Origin: Coriolopsis trogii
Taxonomy: Eukaryota > Basidiomycota > Agaricomycetes > Polyporales > Polyporaceae
NCBI GenBank assembly: GCA_020543525.1
Contig: JAHYIO010000031.1
Coordinates: 2,294,001-2,358,000 of the forward strand
DNA: 64,000 nt
Direction of reading: 5' to 3'
In this document: piece by piece, positions 11,574 through 22,879 of the stretch
Numbering within the stretch: the stretch's first letter is position 1
How the letters are laid out: each line of letters opens with the position of its first letter
Program-made: the position numbers and the translations under genes
Notes under the pieces: generated by a model
Told to the model about the DNA's origin: nothing
The model's input: the letters and a program-made list of their open reading frames with translations, nothing else
Databases searched by the model: none

Positions 11574-14500
11574 CTACTTGACCGAGTCTTGCGATTGCGA
11601 AATGAGATGCGAGTCCAGCAGCCGACGTCTCCTCATCAGCTCAGACTCGGAGATCGTCTGTCCGCTCTGTCCGCTCTTTGTCGGAGTGCCGTTAGCAGCG
11701 CCGTTCACATTGCCAGACGAGGACGCCCCGTTCGCGTTCGTGATCGTAGTAGACCGTTTCGTCGGCGAGCTGTCGCGCCTCGGGGTCGGGGTCGGGGTTG
11801 GAAGGGGGACCTCGTGCAGGATGTCCGAACGCATCTCGCCCCCGCTCCTCCTGTTCACTTCCCGCGGCGGAGACTGCGGCCCCTTGAAGCCCGAAGGCTG
11901 CGGCGACACTCCGATCGACGCCCGCCGCACCGTCCCGTTCGACGCCATCGAGTTCCGCCTCACGTCCGCATAGGAGTTCGGCGGCGGCGAGCGACGTTTC
12001 GGCGCGAACGTGAGCACCTCGTCCGTGTCGAGCTCCGTCTCGGATGCGGCCGACGTCGTCGACGCAGACGTGAATCCGTCCGTGTCCGGCAGAGGCTCCC
12101 GCTCGCGCTTCGTCCTCGAGAACCGTCTCGATCTTGGACCGGCAAGAGACGGCTCGGCCGGTGCCGCCATGGACGCCTCCTGACGCCCAGACATCGCTGC
12201 GCCCGCGGCGGAAGCTGCCGCCCTCTCGTCCTTGCTGAACGTCTCGTCTATCCAGTCCGCGAGGTCGTCGATGACGCCCCGTACCTCTCGCATGAGGCTC
12301 GGCATCTGCAAGTACCCGTGACTCCATTCGGAGAAGATGACCATCCTCACCCAGTCGTCCTCCGTCTCGGCGGCGAGCCGCTCGCGCTCGCGCCTCAGCG
12401 CGCGCATGACGCTCTGGTCGTACCCCGCGGCCTCGTGGACGCTCATCCGGAGCTGTTCGCCAAACTGCGAGCTCTTGCCCGCGATGATGCGCTCGAGCTC
12501 CGCCCGGCGGGCGCGCTTCGCCTCGCGCACCCGCCCAGCAAACACGAGCGTGTCGTCCACGAACGGGTCCTTCTCGCCGCACGTCATCAGCAGCGGCGGG
12601 AACTGCGCCAGGAGGTGGTCAGGGGCGAGGATGGGCGAGAGCTGGTAGTCCGACTGGAAGTCCGGATTCCGGTGCGGGCCGATGTAGAGAATGGCCATTG
12701 CACGCATCTGCGAAATCAAAGTTCCGATCGTGCATCAGTCATATTCATATGCGTCCAGCAGCAATCGGGAGCGGAGGCGGTGCGACGACATGGCGACGCT
12801 TGCCACCCCGTTCGCACGTCGATCGAGAACTCACCATGCTGGGAGAGATGATGCGATCCTGGAAGTACCCTGTCCGGCTCGTCATCGTCAGGCGGGTTCC
12901 TATCGGAGCAGTGGCTTCCGTCGACAGGGATTTGTTAACAACTTGCTCGGTCACCGCCATCGGACGAGGACTCGCAGTGATTTCCTCTCTTGGTGTCGTG
13001 AGTATCTGGTCTACTTCAGGGTTAAAGCGAATCCTGGCCCGAAGAGGCTTCTCCTCTTCCCGGTACTGATCTGATGACTCATCCTCCACATCTCCCATTG
13101 CACCCCCTTCCTCGTCATCGTGCCGGAACGGCTTCCTGACATCGGTCGTCGTGTGTCGTGAACGCAGAGGAGGGGGCACGGCGCGGGACGACGGCGCGGT
13201 GATTTCGCGCAGCGTATCGCGTAGACTACGTCTCCGACGTGGTCGGCGGTCCCCAACCATGGATAGCGGACTGACGTGACGCAGGTGGTCCTTCTGATCG
13301 GCTAGGAGAGAGAGGTGGCCAGAAGATTGCTCTGTTTGTAGCACACGCAGATTCTGTGGTGTCATCCATGAGGTGAAGTTGAAATCGAGGGCGGCGTAGT
13401 TCAGGACCAGAGCCATCGGATGGGGCAAATTCATCTGAGTCTCTAGTATCTTGAACATGACCGTAACGGCAATATGGGCACCCCTGTGAGTTAGTCAGTA
13501 CATGCTTGGGCGGGGCACGTCAGGAGCACTTACGCTGAATCACCGGTGAGGATGATGTTGAGCGCACGCCCAGACATCCCTATCACCATTCCGGTTGTTT
13601 CGACCAGAACCCGATACAGATCAAAGCATTCGTCTATACTGAAGGGGTACGGATCTACAACCCCCGGTGACGGTGCCAAGGTCAGCCATCGAAGTATACA
13701 CAGCAGCAATTCACTCACACTCTGGTGCTTTGCTATAATCAACAGAAAGCACTGGTCGACCAGTGCGGATCGCCCACATCCGCAGGCGCTCTTCGTGATG
13801 TTCTGGAGTCATCGAAACGAAACCTCCTCCGGGAAAGTCCAGGATGAGGTCAGTCGCGCTGGCGAGTTCGTCAGCCGGAGGGGCGAAGAATAGCCAGGTT
13901 GCGATCGGACGGCGGTGACTGGAGTCCTTCGGGCGGGCGAGGATTATCTTGCGGCGGACGCTAACTCTTGGAAGTACCGTGAACATACGAATCTAAATAT
14001 GGTGTGAGCGCAGGTGTAGGTGAGACGGACATTGTAGGACGAACGTAAGGGTTCGTGGTCTTCTCCCACGTTGTCCGTAACATCTCCACAGTAGGTACAG
14101 CACGGAATTTACGCAGCTGTAGACGTGTGAGCTATTAGTGAAGACGCAAGCTTGTGGACAGCGCATGACGCACCTTCTCATCTGCTTCGCTAGCATATAT
14201 TATGTAGTACATAGAAAATAGGACAGAACAGAGGTCCTTGAGCCACTGGGGCCTAATGGACATAGCTGTGGCAAACCCAGCATCAAGCCCAGTTGTGATC
14301 CACGTTGCCCGATAGTATGACGGAGAGTACTATAATTTTGGCGGGTTGAGGACAGACAGGCACGACAAACAACATGGTCACTCACGAGGTTCGCCAACGG
14401 TTCGGGTGCTGAGGAATGTCACTTTGAGGTCACTCATGGCAACGAGCAAGACCAGACGAGACTCACCCGCTAAGCCAAGGATCTTATCGAGGTTGCGTAT

Positions 14501-14819
14501 GGCATAGACACCAGTAAGGGTGCTAACAATCAGTTGCCACGGCGTGAAGCGTTCTTTGCGCCGTTGGAGTGAGAGTAGATAGATGGAGAAGAACACTGAT
14601 ACGCACTCAATGCTTTGTTAGCACGCCTGAGCCACAGCAGCCTGGGACCATTAGGGTCGCCCTGCAGTATCCGCCAGAACCAAAAGATGATGACCAGTAT
14701 AACCTGCGAGAAACCAGGTATGACATCAGCAGTGCCCGAGTTGGGCTGGGCGAGCGGAAATGACGGACCTGGGTTCTCCGCCAGCTCACACTCGGCCGTC
14801 CAAAGAGGTGGTCAATCAT
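11574..14819 (-). CDS. Hormone-sensitive-lipase-type alpha/beta hydrolase
   Basis: Serine ester hydrolase of the HSL (GDXG) family, predicted to act on acylglycerols or sterol/other esters. Ten exons in coding order: 14819-14790, 14703-14607, 14553-14467, 14408-14386, 14329-14174, 14116-14045, 13992-13719, 13654-13534, 13483-12835 and 12707-11574. They sum to 2643 nt (880 residues). Nucleophile Ser286 is in GDSAGAH. The oxyanion motif is DFPGGGF (207-213), with Phe-Pro before the three glycines where the family usually has His. Acid Asp550 is in GEKDPFVDD and His633 in EWSHGYLQM. An N-terminal hydrophobic stretch (VILVIIFWFW) suggests membrane association. Residues about 355-495 form a low-complexity insertion between the nucleophile and the acid/His part, containing RRPRRRRS. 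The C-terminal 220 residues are Ser/Pro/Arg-rich. Splice phases match throughout; the first two introns are the least certain. Confidence 0.88.
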
Positions 14820-15333
14820 GGTCGATGGTGTGAAGAGCGAGAGACACGGAGGGCAGCATGGTCCATGGAGGTCGTCTGTGTTGTGGCGGGGAATGCTCCA
14901 GCATGTGATAAACCGAGCAGCAAGACCTGTGTGCTGCTGGCCCTTGCTGGCCCAGTATGGCAGGCCACATGAGGTCCTGTCCAGCGCTTAACTTTGTTCC
15001 GCGCTAGCAAAGACGTTGGCATCGTGTACATGGGCTCTGGTGCCTGCGACCACGACGGCGAGAGGAGGAGAGGAGAGAATGCTGGAGAAGAGCAGCGGCC
15101 ACTCGACAGATTAGGCGAGCCAATGAAACTCATCTCTGCTCAATGCACACGCTTATCTCCGTGGGCCGCAATCGCGATCGTATCTCAATTCCAGACTTCT
15201 TTCGACCAAGGATGGCGATTCGCGGACTCGCGCAACACTCACGCGACATACTGACCAGAGTCTTTGGAAGTCATCCGGGTTTCAAAGTGCTCTCCCTATT
15301 CCGCGTCATCTCATTTTCTGAACACCCGCCGCC
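14820..15333. promoter_or_regulatory. Shared divergent promoter, lipase / allantoicase fusion
   Basis: The two start codons are 514 bases apart on opposite strands, so both genes must be controlled from this interval. Two GATA-factor hexamers are visible: TGATAA at 14906-14911 and CTTATC at 15152-15157. GATA factors control nitrogen-scavenging genes in fungi, which would suit the ureide gene. Hexamers this short also occur by chance. Confidence 0.45.
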
Positions 15334-17812
15334 ATGAGTTACACCAGAGTCCCACTCGACAGTTTCCAGCAGACATTCTCCACCGCCATCGGTGAGTATT
15401 ACCCGTCGTGTCTGCCTCAGACAATTAGGAGCCATCTCATGAATGTGTTCAGAACTCTCCAGCGTCGCCCTCGGGGGTGTTGTCACCTCCGTATCCGACG
15501 ATTTCTTCGCCGAGGCCTACCATCTGCTTCTTGTCGAGGTAAAATCGCATGCATCCACGCCGAGCCGCTCCTCGAAGCTCATAGCCTTCGTACAAGCCCG
15601 CTCCTAGCCTCAAAGGTCAATTCGGTCCTAAAGGAGCCCTCTTCAGTGGCTGGGAGTCCCGAAGGCATAATCCCGCATATGATTGGTAAGTTACACGGTC
15701 TGCCATAGTGTCCGTACCCTGCATCTTAGACAATAACAGGTGTATCATCAGACTAGGCACGACAGGCGCTATCAGTGGCTTTGACATCGACACATCGCAC
15801 TTCAATGGTAAGAGTTATCGTACAGCATGGGTGTCTCTAGTTGACAGCGGCACCATCAGGGAATGAGGCGCCACAAGCATCTGTCGACATACTGTACTCA
15901 CCTGACGGCACAGCCCCTCAGGTTGATGACTCCAGAGTAGGTCCATGCTAGTTCCCGGTATATGCTCACACGGCTCACCACGGTCTCCATGTCAGTGGGA
16001 AGAGCTACTGCCGAAGGTCGATCTGGGACCGAATTCAAGGCATCTCTTCACTGTTCCTCCTTCGAAAGGAGTCAACTACGTCAAATTGAACATGTACCCC
16101 GATGGCGGGATTGTAAGTGATTTTCGAAAGTGAAGATGGGTAGTCTGACGGCTGTGTGCAAGGCGCGATTCCGCGTCTATGGCCTCGTCTCTCCAGTCTT
16201 CCCGTCGGAGGCCTCTGCAGTATTCGACCTAGCGCATGTGTTCTCCGGCGGCCGCGTGGTTTATACCTCCGACCAGCACTTCGGCGTCGGTTCCAATCTC
16301 ATCCTGCCCGGACGAGGTACGTTTAGTAATCCGCAATCATCGCAAGTGTTGTTATCCCACTTTGCCATCCGCAGGCAAAGACATGGGTGACGGTTGGGAG
16401 ACCAAACGTAGCCGGGCTCCAGGTCACAAGGACTGGGCGATTATCAAGCTGTGAGCCTTCCCCTTGTTTTGATCGAAGCTTGCAAGTCTTCAGGAATGAA
16501 TCATCCGCGCACTTCTGTACAGGGGAGACGCCGGCCTTCTCTCGCAAGTTGAGATCGATACCGCTCACTTCAAAGGCAACTTCCCAGAGTCGTGCGAACT
16601 GCACGCGATACACAGTACGGAGCTCGTCCCGGTCGACGTCCCAGACGAAAGTTGGACAAAGATCCTCTCCCGCACGAAGCTCGGCCCGCACCGCCAGCAC
16701 TTCTTCCAGCTCGAGAACGTCGCCGGGACCCCGTACACACATGTGAAGATTACCATCTATCCCGATGGCGGCATCAAGCGCGTCCGTGTCCTGGGACGCA
16801 GGGCAGCCGCAAACGGCGCATCGACAGCACTAGCGTCAGCAGTTCCCATCAGTGCGCACGATGGCGCAGCCACCGGAGTGACAGATGAGACCGCAGCTGA
16901 TGGCGCGAGCGGTGCTGGCGTCCCTGACCCTCATGGATCTGGGGAACCACCCTCGACCGGGACGGTTCGGGAACGCTCGGCGACGGGTCCCGCCATACCC
17001 GCCCTCCCGCTCACGCCGGAGGCGTTCGCGCCGTTCGGGAAGGTCGTGCAGGCGTACGCGGACGTCAACGCCGTACCGGACCCGCGTCGCACGCGCGTGA
17101 CGGGCGCGAACCAGGGCACCGCGATCAAGTTCCATAAGCTCGCGCTCCTCGAGGCTTCTTATCCGCCAGAGACCGGGGCCACACCGGGTCTGTCGGTGTA
17201 CCGCTGCAAGCCGATCGAGCTGGGGCCCGGTGGAGAGTGGGAGGTTAAGCTGCTCGAGCGCCATCCGTGCACGAACCAGGCGTTCATCCCTATGGGAGGG
17301 AGCGGAGGCCTGCCGGGGGACGCGCTCCAGGAGCCGGGTATGCAGTACCTTGTGATCGTGGCGCAGAACGGAGAGGACGACAAGCCAGACCTTGCGAGCA
17401 TGCGCGCGTTTGTCGCGTCGGCGGGACAGGGGATCGTGTACGACACGGGCATTTGGCGTGAGCACCGCTTTCTCTCTTGCGTCCTGGGTGTCGCTGCGTC
17501 TTGGTGATTGATGAAGTTCCTCACTGACTCTGCTATTCCCCCTTGTTTCCTTCCCTCTCCAGATCACCCGATGGCTGTCCTCTACAAAGTGAGTGGCGCA
17601 CCAAGCGCTTCTGCATTCAGTGTTGCGTTGATCGAGCTTGGTCACTGACTGCGTTCCACTCGGATGGTACCTTTTACTCATCGGATGACTCGCTGCAGAC
17701 GATGGATTTCACCTGTGTGGAGACTCAGATTGGCAACGGCGACAAGCTCGACTGCGAGGTGGTTGATCTGGATGGCTCTGCGGGGTACTACAGGGTGCAA
17801 GTGCCCACATGA
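15334..17812 (+). CDS. Bifunctional allantoicase - ureidoglycolate lyase
   Basis: Two consecutive steps of purine-ureide breakdown in one chain: allantoate to ureidoglycolate plus urea, then ureidoglycolate to glyoxylate plus urea. Eleven exons: 15334-15391, 15453-15538, 15597-15685, 15740-15807, 15860-15936, 15996-16112, 16163-16316, 16375-16450, 16523-17457, 17563-17588 and 17699-17812. They sum to 1800 nt (599 residues). Residues 1 to about 335 are allantoicase, with its two internal repeats clear: [20 protein letters not shown] from residue 78 and [20 protein letters not shown] from 237. Both repeats continue with HF.GN and later MYPDGGI or IYPDGGI. Residues about 336-398 are an Ala/Gly/Ser linker. 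Residues about 399-599 are ureidoglycolate lyase ([36 protein letters not shown]). The linker and the lyase start lie inside one 935-nt exon, so the fusion is not a splice-model artefact. Yeast carries the activities as separate DAL2 and DAL3. Confidence 0.93.
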
Positions 17813-19003
17813 GAGGTAGTCAACCGTACAACGTGTCCTAGTTCGCAAGACGACGGAGACGGAGGCGTCGAGCCTCCGTGTTCACAGTCGAAGAGAGAAT
17901 GTATCTGAGACTATATCGTGCGTGCACCGCGGTCGACGTGGGTGCCAGAATGACGTGCGCTGTGATGGCGGCTTAGGAAGCGTTCGTGCGGGTGCGATCA
18001 TGGCTTCGGACGCGTATCACGAGTGGTTGTGGGGATGCCGATGTCTGCAACATGGAGAGAAGGCACAGGGCACTGCGCAGGGGAGGGGTTGCTGCGCAGA
18101 CGAACGAATATTGGAGAGGTGAAGGATCTGGTCCTGTCCGGGGTCCTCCCTCCGAGTCGGACGAAAAAGGAGATGGTCGCGCGAATGGCGGAGGGCACAG
18201 CTTTCGCTCCTCTCGTTTATGATAGCAGTGCTGTGATCGACACTCGTCCATCCAGTGCTCCGAGGATGCAGCGCCACCGGTCTGTCTATGAGCACCCTAC
18301 TGCTAAAGCTGAACCGGAAATAAACTCGACTGACAGTCGTGCAGCTAGCATGCCAGTGACTCTGACCAGCAAGCCTTTCGGAGGTGAGGACCTCACGGAA
18401 TCTACAGACCGCGATTGCTTCGACGGTGGAAAGACCACGGTGACGTGATGCTGAGTGATATAACTCGACTATGCTAAGTGTTTGACCGCATTCACTCACA
18501 ACGGTTCCAACGAGCAATATAATCCCGGGTGTCGGCTTTGCAGTTGACACAAGAGAGCTGACTCGCGCGGTAGGTTCATGGACCAGCGAAGAGTGTATGG
18601 CGGGGAACGTGGCCGTCTCATCGGCTGTTCGTCCCCGCGAGCAGCGTAAGAGAAGGAACGAGGACCGGATAGTGTTGGCAAGCGTCCGATGGTTGCGGAC
18701 AGGCCGACGGTAAGTTTCACGGTAGTGAGGCCTTCCGGAACGAGGGACAAGCCCTCTGGCACGTGGCTCTGGCTACTGGAAATTGCGATCTCGGATCGCA
18801 AGATTGAGTGATCGTCCGAAAAAGGAAACTTCTGCTAGCAAATTGCTTCGAAACCCCTCGACCGCTCCGAGTTTTTGAGTTCAGTCACCGCCTGTCCTTG
18901 CAATCATCGCAGTGTAAATCGTACGAAATGTGAGTCCTGCCACAGCGGGGGGTACCAGTGGAGATTTGGGCTGACAAGGAGGGTATAGAAGCGAACGGAC
19001 ACC
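17813..19003. other. Intergenic, ureide gene to MRI1
   Basis: About 1.2 kb. An open frame at 18023-18448 (+) would encode 141 residues including VKDLVLSGVLPPSRTKKEM, but it has no recognised domain and overlaps a longer open frame on the other strand. I did not call it as a gene. Confidence 0.5.
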
Positions 19004-20858
19004 ATGCCGGGACTGACGTCTATTCGTACAGACAATGGCAAGCTGGAGATCGTCAACCAGCTCCTGCTGCCGCATACAACCGAGTTCATTGAGATCAAGA
19101 CGATCGACGACGCGTACGATGCAATCAAGTCTATGAAGGTAAGGATATGGACTTTACTAGAATCGGAACAGCAGATGCTCACTGTCTCCGTCTCAGATTC
19201 GTGGCGCGCCTGCTATTGCGTCCCTCGCCGCACTTGCCATCGCAGACCACCTCAGCCATGCGCTCGCAGCGAATCCCTCACCAGAATGGCTTGAGAGTAC
19301 GGATGCCTTCAAGACCTACGTGCAGGCTATCCTCGACCATCTCTTCACCGCCCGACCGACCGCAGTCAATCTGGGCGCCGCCACGCGCCGTCTGTCCAAG
19401 CAGATGCAGGCGCTGATAGATGGCGGAAAAGACACCCGTGCGGTCGCACAGGAGCTCGTCGAGGAGGCCAAGGCGATCGATGGCGAAGACGTCGGCCGCA
19501 ACAAAGAGATGTCCAGGTTGGGCGGAGAATGGCTAGTCGAGCTCGAGAAGAGCCAGGGCGGGACCGGGACCGGCCTGCGCGTGATGACGGTGTGCAACAC
19601 GGGCTCCCTTGCTACATCCGTCCGTTGATTCTTTTCTGTGTGCATCGACGGGCATGGATAGAACTGACGGACGTCTCTAGGGTTACGGGACTGCTCTGGG
19701 CCTGATCACGTACTTGCATGAGACCGGGAAGCTCGACCGTGCCTTCTTCACGCAGTCAACGCCGTACCACCAGGGCTCACGGTATGTATGTTGGAGAGAT
19801 GAAGATAGTTGCTGTGCTGATCATCTGGATCGCAGGCTCACAGCGTACGAGCTGCAGTCTTTGAATATTCCCTCGACGATGCTGTGCGACAGCATGGTCG
19901 GCTCGTTGTTCCAGCACAACAAGGTGCATGCGATAGGTGAGAGATGCTAACACCTACGGTTCCAGACATGGCAGGCAGTTGTGACCCCCAATCGCACCGA
20001 ACGGCCGGAACGCACGATGTGATGGGATGCCATCTGGTCTCATGTCTGCGGCTCATCACGGGAGTTCCCTAGGGCGTTACTAACATATATCAACAAACAG
20101 CTGTTGGTGCTGACAGGATTGCACGGAACGGCGATACTGCAAACAAGGTGAATGTCTCATCTCTAGATGCGGATAGCACGTCATGAGAGTTCATCATCGC
20201 CGCAATTAGTGCTATGCAGGATTGCGGCAATGATGAACTGCGAATACGTTGAAACCTCAAGGGAAAGTTGGCGTCCAGTGACGCTCGGGCGCTCATAGCC
20301 CAACGCGCTATCCTCGAAGACAATCTGATGACACCCCTTCCGTATGGGAGAGGACACAAGTAGAAGAATGGAGTATATCCACAGTCTATGTCGGAATGTT
20401 GTCATCGTCGCAGGCAGTTGCAACCAGAATTCTGACCTCTGTTTCAGGTTGGGACATACAACGCGGCGGTACTAGCTGCACGTCACAACATCCCGTTCAT
20501 CGTGGTCGCACCTGTGAGCACGGTCGACCTGGATATTGCGGATGGGAGTCGGTGAGTACAACACGAGAGGTCTTGATGATTCTGGCCGGGATCTTATAGC
20601 CCTGACAGCATCCCGATCGAACACCGGCCGGCGCTGGAAGCATGCCTCGTTCGAGGCGCACTGTTCCCAACAGTTGTGGACGAAGAGGGCATGAAGAAGC
20701 AGGCGACGGTGATGGTCACGCCGGAGGGGCTGGAGGGCGTCTACAACCCGAGTTTCGACGTCACACCTGCGAGCCTCATTACAGCGATCGTCACCGAGAA
20801 GGGCGTTGCAGTCAAGAAGGGCGGGGAAGAGGGCTTCGATCTGACGCCCATAGTATGA
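19004..20858 (+). CDS. MRI1: Methylthioribose-1-phosphate isomerase
   Basis: Methionine salvage enzyme converting 5-methylthioribose-1-phosphate to methylthioribulose-1-phosphate in the cytosol; member of the eIF2B-alpha-related fold. Exons 19004-19138, 19197-19619, 19681-19781, 19836-19936, 20101-20147, 20448-20551 and 20600-20858 sum to 1170 nt (389 residues), the usual length. Family motifs are [35 protein letters not shown] with the catalytic Cys178, [17 protein letters not shown], and [20 protein letters not shown] with Asp258. The intron after residue S186 begins GTCCGT, an unusual donor, yet both flanking frames are fixed by family sequence. The intron at 20148-20447 is 300 nt, far longer than the other introns here, and contains a strong hairpin. 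Confidence 0.95.
20189..20238. repeat. Imperfect inverted repeat (19-nt arms, 12-nt loop) inside an MRI1 intron
   Basis: Left arm GTTCATCATCGCCGCAATT (20189-20207) pairs with right arm GATTGCGGCAATGATGAAC (20220-20238): 17 Watson-Crick pairs, one T-G wobble and one mismatch. One further A-T pair extends it outward. It lies in the 300-nt intron and may be the remains of a small inserted element or a structured RNA. Confidence 0.75.
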
Positions 20859-21518
20859 CCTACGCAGCTATTCTTGGATGAGATCCGCAGCAGTCGGGCG
20901 TATATAGAGCTGCTGTCGCATTCTTCCGTCTCCTCCTTGGCTCCTCTGCTCGCCATGCGAACCACGCTACTTGACCCGCACTCCAATCGCGTTCCATTGC
21001 CGCGCTGGCTTCAGTGCTTGCACAAGCCGACAAGCGGCCCGGCAGGGTTGTGATCAATTGACCCTCTCGAGTCTCGGAGGCTTGGCGCTGATGACAACAG
21101 TCGTGACAGGAGAACGCCCACGGCGGCGACAGTTGGTCGGGGGTCGCACAGGAATTGGCAGATGCAGTTGCACCGAGTGCATCGTGATGCATCAGGCGAG
21201 GCCTGAGTTGCATTCTGGCCTGCGGCGTCCAAGGCCGTTCTGTGACGGACTGAGGCGGAATAACGCCTTCCAAGCAGACCGAAGCGGGATGGAGATCAGC
21301 TCGGATGGCTTAGCGACCGCTCCTATTGGCTGGCCACCGACCGAAAGAGGTAACTAGTGCAGAACGGCGCGCGTGGCCGCTTCGATCATAACAACTAGGC
21401 GGTCTATCCGTCTCCTCAAGACCCCCGCCCAGCTCCCCTGCCTTTTTCTTCCCTAGCCTCTTCCTCCTTCTCAGTCCTCCTCTCCCGACCTTACGTCGTA
21501 CCATACGAGCTCTCTATC
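20859..21518. other. Intergenic, MRI1 to lysozyme-like gene
   Basis: About 660 bases, including the promoter of the secreted protein, with a pyrimidine-rich tract (about 21413-21500) just before the start codon, a common fungal promoter feature. No gene seen. Confidence 0.55.
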
Positions 21519-22879
21519 ATGAAGCTGTCCACTCCTTTCCTCTTTATTCTCGCCGCCGTAGGCCTTGTCGAGGCTGCCGGCCACGACGGCCTTTCCCGCT
21601 TGAACGCTCGCCACCACCAGGTCGCTCGCAGCAACGACGCCCTTGCCCGCCGCGCCGCATCTGGTCGCTGCAAGGTTCGCCCCACCACTTCCGTGAGTAC
21701 AATCTGTTTTGGCGGCGCATCGGAGCGGAGCGGAGAGTCTAATCGAGTACTTTAGCTCACGTCCTCAACACACACCTCCACTTCCACCCATGAGGCCGAG
21801 ACTTCCACCAAGAAGTCCGAGCCCACGAAGCTGACCACCAGCAACAACGATAGCAAGGGGGACAGCAACAAGGGAGACAGCAACAAGGGAGACAGCAACA
21901 AGGGAGACAGCAACAAGGGAGATGACACCAAGACCTTCAACAAGGGTCTTGTCCGTGTCAACGACTGGTCTTGCGGTGATGCGGGCGCCAGCAGTGAGTA
22001 CCACCCCAGTGTTCTTTCTGGAAGTGTGTTCACAAGTATTACGCAGAGTCCATCTCAGGCCATTCTGGCCCGAACGGTAACATCGACTGGTTGAACTGCG
22101 GTGTCGACAGCGGAGGATGGCGTCCTCCTCACATCACCGTTGATGACGTTGTGACTGTGGATCTCGATGATGCTCTCAAAGATCCCAACAGTCCTTTCCA
22201 CGCGTGCAAGGACTTCATCGGTCTCTTCAAGCAGCACGCTGGTGAGCATGGCAGTGAGTGCGCACGATTATGGTGTTACGTTCTCGTATTCAAGGAGTCT
22301 TCCAGTCCCCGCTATCATCATCGCCTCGATCGCTATGCAAGAGTCCTCCTGCAACCCCGAGACTGTTGGTGGAGCTGGCGAGCAGGGCTTGATGCAAATC
22401 ACCAAGGACAAGTGCAACGGTGCTCCCGGTGGCAACTGCAGGGACCCTGTGAGATTACATAGCTTCCACGGCTCGGACGAGAACTAACGCACGTTGTAGA
22501 ACTTCAACATTCAGCGTGGTACAGAGTACTTCGCCAACACCCTCAAGGGCTACGGTGGTAGCTTGTTGAGGACGATCGGTGGCTACAACGGTTGGCCCTT
22601 GGGAATGACCATCGTACGTGTATAGTATAATACGAGTAACGTCGATTCGCTAATCACCACGAATAGGACTCTGCGCAGTCTGCGCGCTGGAAGTACAACT
22701 GCTGCCGCTGCCAGAACAACCTCGACTAGTATGTGATTTCAATTTAGATTAGTGACTCGCCTTACTGACCAGCTTGTTACAGCTTGCAGCAGATGTTGAA
22801 CGGATGGTACCTGAACTACAACCCCTACCAGCACCACATGGGCAAGTACTTCAACCTTGACGCGTGCCCCTCCGACTAA
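21519..22879 (+). CDS. Secreted SLT-domain lysozyme-like glycoside hydrolase
   Basis: Predicted extracellular muramidase/transglycosylase acting on peptidoglycan-type sugar chains. Exons 21519-21692, 21756-21993, 22047-22253, 22306-22448, 22500-22613, 22667-22728 and 22783-22879 sum to 1035 nt (344 residues). Signal peptide MKLSTPFLFILAAVGLVEA. Residues about 59-110 are a Ser/Thr/Lys linker with GDSNK repeated four times in tandem. The catalytic domain carries the SLT signature: AMQESSCNP with general acid Glu219, then GGAGEQGLMQI (228-238) and GGYNGWPLGM. Cysteines in NCCRCQNN and DACPSD suggest disulfides. Family knowledge: lytic transglycosylase/g-type lysozyme fold; fungal secreted members occur sporadically. 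Substrate and target bacteria are not shown by sequence. Confidence 0.9.
21852..21921 (+). repeat. 15-bp tandem coding repeat (GDSNK units)
   Basis: Near-identical GACAGCAACAAGGGA units in tandem, four full copies, inside exon 2 of the lysozyme-like gene. A multiple of three, so copy-number change keeps frame and only alters linker length. Confidence 0.9.

Noticed and set aside
11589..12851. 420-codon plus-strand open frame opposite the lipase last exon
   Set aside because: Antisense shadow with Arg-rich translation. The minus strand encodes the catalytic Asp and His region.
18023..18448. 141-codon plus-strand open frame between the ureide gene and MRI1
   Set aside because: No family motif, and it overlaps a longer minus-strand open frame. 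Codon pattern by eye is not clearly coding. Left in the intergenic note.
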